This document shows positions 58,896-64,000 of a stretch of DNA of 64,000 bases, piece after piece (position 1 is the stretch's first letter; every line of letters starts with the position of its first letter). A program made the translations under genes and the position numbers. The DNA is from Ursus arctos (Eukaryota > Chordata > Mammalia > Carnivora > Ursidae), in assembly GCF_023065955.2 (NCBI RefSeq), contig NW_026623050.1, forward strand, positions 22,712,501 through 22,776,500. Reading direction: 5' to 3'. The notes below the pieces were generated by a model. That model saw nothing but the letters and a program-made list of their open reading frames with translations, was not told where the DNA came from and searched no databases.

Positions 58896-59006
58896 ATGCA
58901 GCCTGGGAAGGGGCGAAAGGGGAAAAGCTTCAAGCAGAGACTGGTCTTGAAGAGCAGTTTAGCTAAAGAGACAATCTCTGAGTTCTTGGGCACCTTCGTA
59001 ATGATT
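58896..59006 (+). CDS. AQP9: AQP9 (aquaglyceroporin 9) coding exon 1, partial gene
   Basis: The ATG at 58896 opens 37 codons, MQPGKGRKGKSFKQR through KSSLAKETISEFLGTFVMI. They end exactly at a GTAAGT donor (59007-59012), phase 0. I recognise this as the N-terminus of aquaporin 9, an aquaglyceroporin that passes water, glycerol, urea and other small neutral solutes and works in hepatocyte and leukocyte plasma membranes. The length of 37 residues equals that of human exon 1 as I remember it. The exon encodes the cytosolic N-terminal tail and the start of the first membrane helix (SEFLGTFVMI). The NPA pore motifs are in later exons. Residues 4-8 (GKGRK) differ from the human tail. The match from GKSFKQR onward is nearly complete. 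Exon 2 (starting VLGCG in mammals) is not found before 64000. The exon has no frame damage. Confidence 0.96.
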
Positions 59007-59012
59007 GTAAGT
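59007..59012 (+). other. AQP9: AQP9 exon 1 splice donor
   Basis: ATT|GTAAGT is a consensus U2-type 5' splice site immediately after a complete Ile codon. It fixes the exon end. Confidence 0.94.
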
Positions 59013-59954
59013 ATTTCCTGAATTCTGACCCAGTTATGGCTCTCTTTCTACATAGCTGGTGGCGGATACTTTTGTTTTGTTTTCTTTAAGTTTGACACTA
59101 GATTCATCTCTTCCAGGAAAGAGCATGTTACTTCCAGGCTGTTTGGCTAATTTACTGGCCACGGGTTTCCATTTACTCATTTCATTTATTCACAAGAGTT
59201 GATGGGGGTGGGAGAAGGGGAGTAAACTACTTTCTTCATTTCAGAGATTTAGTCAGACCCTGAGCTGGCTTTGATTAAAGTCAGCCGTTAGAAATTTTGC
59301 TCACTGATTAAATGATGTATACCTTGTTTGTTTCCCACAAACATTGGGGTAACTCAGTCCCCTGAAACAAGGACTGGCAGTCAATAAATATGAGTGGCAA
59401 GAAACAACTCAGTAGTACAAATGCTTGGCAAGGATTATGTTGTCAGATCACTTGACTTTTAGTAAGTTGAAAATTTCCCTAGGTCGAAATATGTATTCTG
59501 CAATCATCCAGCTTTGGTTTTGTGTGATTTCCCCCCTCTATTTTCCTTAAGATCATCTCTAAAGGTCTTTAATGAGACAGTTACAAGAACCTTCTATATA
59601 TAAAGGAAGGATTGATTCTAAGAACCATTTAAGGATCTTGCCCAGGGAATTGCGCAGCTATTAATGAAAGACTGGACAGTTTACTTAAGTGGCATGGGCT
59701 CTAGGCTTTCATCCTATTGCATGTTATAGTATTCTTCGGATGCTGAGTTTTTAGCTGGAGCCAGCTGGAATCTGCTCACATGTGTGAGCAGAAAATGAAA
59801 TGTTCAATTATTCTCACATGCAACGACTACTGACTTTAACTTGCTTTAAAAAAAATAAATAAACCTGCTCAAAGATTCCCTACTTCAGGTATTAATAATC
59901 TCATTTTCTCAAAGTTATAGAGAGTTGCCCATAAATTTTGTACTTTAAAAATTC

Positions 59955-60195
59955 TCTGGTAATGGACAGCATGGTGACTACAGTTAGTAACAGTCTATTG
60001 CACATTTGAAAGTTCCTAAGAGAATAGATCTTTAAAGTTTGTTATCAGGAGAAATAAATGTGTAACTATGTGGTGATAAATGTTAACTAGACTTACTGTG
60101 GTGACCATTTTGCAATAGATGCAAATATTGAATCATTATGTTGTATACCTGAAGCTATTATAATGTTATATATCAGCTATATCCCAAAAACAGTT
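59955..60195 (+). mobile_element. LINE-1 3' end, plus strand
   Basis: GACAGCATGGTGACTACAGT, AAGTTCCTAAGAGAATAGAT, TTATGTTGTATACCTGAAGC and TAATGTTATATATCAGCTAT are the terminal part of a mammalian L1 3' UTR. Confidence 0.8.
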
Positions 60196-60716
60196 CTTTG
60201 CTTTGTATAAATACATAATAATTTAGGGGAATAAGCCAAGATCAAGAAACAAATGTGAACTCAAAAATTTGAACTAGTGTAAATTAAGAGAGAGTCATAA
60301 GTTTTCTGGTCTCTGAGAGCCTCTTTCTGCTGGATTCACTCAAGTACTTTCAAGGCATATGGACAACTCCTTCTTGACTGTCCTCACTCACTTGAGCTAG
60401 GAATATGGATGGGGTGGGTAGTTTGAAGGAAAAGAGAGAAAATAAAAGCCCATAATTCTTCTGATCTTACTCAGTGCTTACTGGAAAATCACCCTCAGCG
60501 AGACAAGAACTCTGGGGTCATGCTACTTGACAATTTGGTCCCAGTGAGGAGAGTGGATGTCACCACAGACTCAATTCAGCTCTATGGTGAAGTAAAGCAA
60601 ATTCAGTTACAATGCTTAGTGCCCTGCAGAAAACACAGAGGAGGAAGTGAACTAAACATCCATTTTGCAATTGAAAAAGCTAAAACCTCCTTTGTTTCTT
60701 AATGAGAAGTTGTTTC

Positions 60717-60775
60717 TGGGTGCCTGGGTGGCTCAGATGGTTAAGCATCTGCCTTCAGCTCAGGTCATGATCTCC
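60717..60775 (+). mobile_element. Head-only carnivore SINE with target-site duplication
   Basis: Only 59 nt: GGGTGCCTGGGTGGCTCAGA through CTCAGGTCATGATCTCC, then the flank resumes. It has no body and no tail. The duplicated target GAGAAGTTGTTTC (60704-60716) recurs as GAGAAGCTGTTTC (60776-60788). It is the second such insertion in this window. Confidence 0.85.
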
Positions 60776-61634
60776 GAGAAGCTGTTTCATAATTCCATGC
60801 CCTCTGTGTTGAGTAAATAACAGTCGTTTCCAGCCGTTCACCATTCTACTCATACAGCTAATAGCATGCCTTCCTCTAGTATTCAAGGTGGGAGCTAAAG
60901 AAATATCTTCATATTATATGTTGAAAATAAAACTTTATATCTTCTGGTGAAAGCCAATAATTGCCTTAATGTTTCATTTCCATCTACGTTGTACATTTAC
61001 TTTTAAAGGAACCTCTGATGAAATTCATGATTGTGATTATAATCTTTTTATTGAGGTTTGGGGGGTATATAAACAGGATATATTTGCACAAGCACAGTAT
61101 TTTTTTAACCAATTGATCTTCATGGTTTTGCTCAACTATTAGCCAAAGTAATTGTTTCTGCTTAGTTAGAAAGCATGCGTTCTGTGTTCCTTTGTATAGT
61201 AAAAAGCTTTGCATGTTGATAAGCCATGGGCAAAAGGGAAGATGGAAAAAAAAAAAAGAGGATATACAGGATTCGTCAGTCCTTCAAATCTGGTTTTTCC
61301 CCAGATGTTGGGAGTCTGGTGCCATTTTCCCTCCTCCTCTCCAGACCTGCTCTTAGGAGAAGCATCTTAAACTCATTTACGCCATGGTGTAAATGACTGA
61401 TGAGGCCCACTTATCATCAGCATTAAAGTCCTTGAAAAATTCTCTGTAAACTACAACTAAAACAGCAATGATTACGTTATAAGCCGATGAACTAGCTCTA
61501 ATTCGGGCTTGTAGTCCTGGGATAAGTAGGCCTTTCGCCTTTGCTAGTGCCCGGGAGAGGTTTTGTAATGCATCTTCCCTAATGTGTAGAAGAGGTCTTG
61601 AAGCCATGAGCTGCGAAGGTAGGGAGAAAGCATG

Positions 61635-61825
61635 TATTAAGTACCTACCGTATGTTAACTTCTTTATATACATCTGTTTAATCCTACAATAGCTGCACTG
61701 GGAAGGCTTTATTAACACTCATAAACAGCGGGAGAAATGAGGGCTCACAGACATGAAGTAACTGGCCCAAACCAGGAAAGCACTGAACTGGGATTCTTTC
61801 TCATTCTAGAGCCTACACTTCCCAT
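61635..61825 (-). mobile_element. MIR, minus strand
   Basis: ATTAAGTACCTACCGTATGT, AGAAATGAGGGCTCACAGAC and GAAGTAACTGGCCCAAACCA follow reversed MIR. Confidence 0.75.
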
Positions 61826-62693
61826 CTGGTGCTGGAATTCCTTACCCATTGTCCTTGATAGACAGTAAATCAGACTCCCTCTACTTTAACATCTCCATAA
61901 CTTGGAACCGTGAGTGAGCTCTCCTTTGCCTGTGGGCATGTGAGTTTAGCTCATGGGCACCTGATGAGACCAGACCATGAGTTGTACCCCAAAGCTCTCT
62001 GAAGCAGAAAAGATGGCTCAGCGCGAGCCGACAGTTATGGGGGGAAGGTAGAGCACAGGGGACTGCTCAGCCCCCTGCTCGTGGCTCATGGCTGGGGATT
62101 TCAAGCTACACATTACATACCCAACTGCATAGAAAGTTCCTGACGTACGAAACACTCATTAAATGCTGACTCCCTTTCCCAGTCCTTGCCCCTTCCCCTC
62201 TTCCACTTGAGAGTCTTTGTAGTGTTTGAAAACAGCTGCTTTGTCTCCTTCTGGACATCTCGCAGCCTCCTTCCCCAACATCTGCCACAGAACCCTGCAT
62301 GTACATAACCGGGACCCCATAAAGGTGTGTTCAATTAAAATGTCTTTCAGGGGCTGTACTTCCCAGAATCTCCGGTCATTTCTCGTAGTAGCTATGTTCA
62401 CCCCTCCCTGTTCTACAGCGGAGTGATATAGAGGAGTGATCCTTTGATACAAGGGCACCCTTCCAGGGCTGGATTTATGAGTGGGTAATCATCTACTTGT
62501 GTGTTGAGAAAGACTCTAAATTCTTGTCTCACTCTGTCAAGCTTCCACATTAGAGATCTACCTTTTGGCATCTCTAAGAATGAAAACATGTAAATACTTG
62601 CTATAGGCTTGAGCCGTGCCCTGAAGGGAAGTAGAATGAGCAGAGACCTGGGACACAGGCTATGGACTGCGTAAGGGAATGGGCAGTGCAGGA

Positions 62694-62714
62694 GGGAGGG
62701 AGGGAGGAAGTGGG
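62694..62714 (+). other. Potential G-quadruplex
   Basis: GGG-A-GGG-A-GGG-AGGAAGT-GGG fits the G3+N1-7 rule on the plus strand, in AQP9 intron 1. Confidence 0.7.
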
Positions 62715-63261
62715 ATGGATGGTACATGAGAAATGTCAGACCCCATGTCTGCTCTTGCCTTCCTCCAGGACTTCATGAACAAACCTCCCACCTTGCCAGA
62801 GTCACTGAGTTTGACATTCTGTCTTGAAGAGATCTCAGATATGCTGACTATAGAAATTCTGGGGCTTTAAAATTATTGTTACAAAGTCTGCTCAGATCTT
62901 GGAGTGGGTCTATTCCAGACTGGAGAGCTTTTGAAACAAAAGAATATATGATTAACGTTTAGAGTAAAATAGGAAAAATTTTAAAATAAGCTAGTTCTTA
63001 AAACAAGTGCTTTGCAGGGCATAATTCAAGACACTCTGGACTGTTCCATATTTAGAATTCCCAGGTACTAGCAGGACAGCTCTGAGATAGATGCTGGTGA
63101 CCCTTCTTATTGATGGGGAAGCTGAGGTATGGGCTGATGCAATCGTGTGTCCTTTGAATCAGTGTGGAGCCCAGGTGCCCTGCCTTAAGCGTACACTTGC
63201 CCTTGGTTTCCACTGTGCTTTCCCCCCAAGAAGCATAGAATGCTTTCTCAGATGGATTCTT

Positions 63262-63603
63262 TTTTTAAAATTCCAGTATCATTAACGTACAGTGTTATAT
63301 TAGTTTCAAGTGTACTGTATAACGATTCAACTATTCTATACATTACTCAGTGCTCATCATGACAGGTGTGCTCTTAATCCCCTTCACCTATTTCACCCAT
63401 CCCTCTACCCTCCAACCCTCTGGTAACCATCAGTCTGTTCTCCAGAGTTAGGAGTCTGTTTTTTTGGTTTGTCTCTTTTTTCTTTGTTTGTTTTGTTTCT
63501 TAAATTCCACATATGAGTGAAATCATGTAGTGTTTGTCTTTCTCTGACTTATTTTGCTTAGCATTATACTTTCTAGATCCATCCACGTTGTTGCCAATCT
63601 CAT
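63262..63603 (-). mobile_element. LINE-1 3' UTR fragment, minus strand
   Basis: AATTCCAGTATCATTAACGT, CTGGTAACCATCAGTCTGTT and TAAATTCCACATATGAGTGA repeat the L1 3' UTR seen at about 16973-17230. It ends at TCTAGATCCATCCACGTTGT. Confidence 0.85.
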
Positions 63604-63639
63604 ATAGGTTCTTGTTTATTTTTACATTTATATCTTTCC

Positions 63640-63690
63640 TGGAAGAGAGGGGCGGGGAGAGAGAGAGAGGGAAAGAAAGAGAGAGAGATC
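63640..63690. repeat. GA-rich simple repeat
   Basis: Purine-rich GAGAGA/GGAAAG tract. Confidence 0.85.
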
Positions 63691-63699
63691 AACTCCATT

Positions 63700-63790
63700 T
63701 CGCCAGATGGAGAAACAGGTGTAACATAATTAAGAGGTTCACCCAAGGTCACCCAGCCTATGAATGCAAGAGCTGGGCTTGATATTTGAC
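63700..63790 (-). mobile_element. MIR core fragment, minus strand
   Basis: AAGAGGTTCACCCAAGGTCA followed by CCCAGCCTATGAATGCAAGA is the reversed MIR core. Confidence 0.65.
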
Positions 63791-64000
63791 TTCAGTTATT
63801 CCTAATGTACCGTTATTTGATGAGAATTAACTCCTTTCCTAGGAAAGCCCAAGAGAACCTTACTAATTTTATAACGTAAAATGCATTAGACAGTAAAGGT
63901 GTCAGAAGATAATTATGTAGACCAGATATGATCATGGCAGGGAAAGTATAGAAGATCTATTAGCGTAGAGTTTATGGACCACTTCAGTACCTACGAACAC

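Larger units (their letters stand above)
59007..64000 (+). other. AQP9: AQP9 intron 1 (5' part)
   Basis: The intron runs to the window end. It contains an L1 3' end, a head-only SINE, two MIR fragments, an L1 fragment and simple repeats. Stretches at 59013-59950 and 61830-63260 are otherwise unique. No second exon is recognised. Confidence 0.85.

Noticed and set aside
59772..59791. Inverted repeat CTGCTCACA-TG-TGTGAGCAG in AQP9 intron 1
   Set aside because: A 9-bp arm with a short spacer is expected about once in 64 kb by chance.
59013..64000. Search for AQP9 exon 2
   Set aside because: No sequence encoding the expected VLGCGCVAQ-like start after a splice acceptor was seen. Exon 2 must lie beyond the window.
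1..64000. CRISPR arrays, phage, plasmid or operon-like systems
   Set aside because: The sequence is mammalian nuclear DNA. Regular repeats found are transposons or microsatellites only.

Overview
This is a piece of a carnivoran nuclear genome, most likely a bear (Ursidae, giant panda included). The evidence is the set of tRNA-Lys-derived carnivore SINEs, several of them nearly intact with target-site duplications. Some belong to the subtype with a tail beginning 'gtcgaataaataaa', which I associate with bears and panda. Carnivore LINE-1 3' ends and MIR, L2, MaLR and hAT fossils fit this. The DNA is AT-rich with long intergenic stretches and one CpG island. It has no operons and no long coding frames, so it is not microbial.

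Only two protein-coding exons can be supported. (1) ALDH1A2 (retinaldehyde dehydrogenase 2) exon 1 lies on the minus strand at 7486-7602, in a CpG island (about 6.84-8.45 kb) with TATA and CCAAT boxes. Everything to its left is the start of ALDH1A2 intron 1. (2) AQP9 (aquaglyceroporin 9) exon 1 lies on the plus strand at 58896-59006 and ends at a canonical donor. Everything to its right is AQP9 intron 1. The genes are head to head with about 51.3 kb between start codons, the order known from human 15q. They are functionally unrelated: ALDH1A2 makes retinoic acid in embryonic mesoderm, and AQP9 carries glycerol, urea and water, mainly in liver and leukocytes. The intergenic DNA is therefore best seen as regulatory territory, mostly for the developmental gene.

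Layout: 1-7.5 kb ALDH1A2 intron 1; 7.5-8.5 kb promoter and CpG island; 8.5-14.4 kb poor in young repeats, with candidate regulatory elements; 14.6-18.5 kb SINE and L1 cluster; 18.5-25 kb mostly unique with MIR, L2 and LTR fossils; 25.3-28.4 kb five SINEs in one orientation; 28.5-39.4 kb old L1, HAL1, L2 and MaLR debris; 39.9-43.65 kb a 5'-truncated LINE-1 carrying a nested SINE; 44.0-44.5 kb a probable ERV LTR; 45-50.7 kb MIR and L2; 50.9-54.15 kb an ancient eroded L1; 54.3-57.3 kb MaLR and L2; 58.2-59.0 kb AQP9 promoter and exon 1; 59-64 kb AQP9 intron 1.

I found no undescribed multi-gene system. The most unusual items are two head-only, tail-less SINE insertions with target-site duplications, a perfect 15-bp hairpin and a cluster of TGCCAA/TTGGCA half-sites in ALDH1A2 intron 1, a perfect 20-bp palindrome, a homeodomain-site-rich block at about 14.0-14.3 kb, and the motif layouts of the two promoters. 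All repeat family names are from memory, without a library search, so subfamily labels are tentative.
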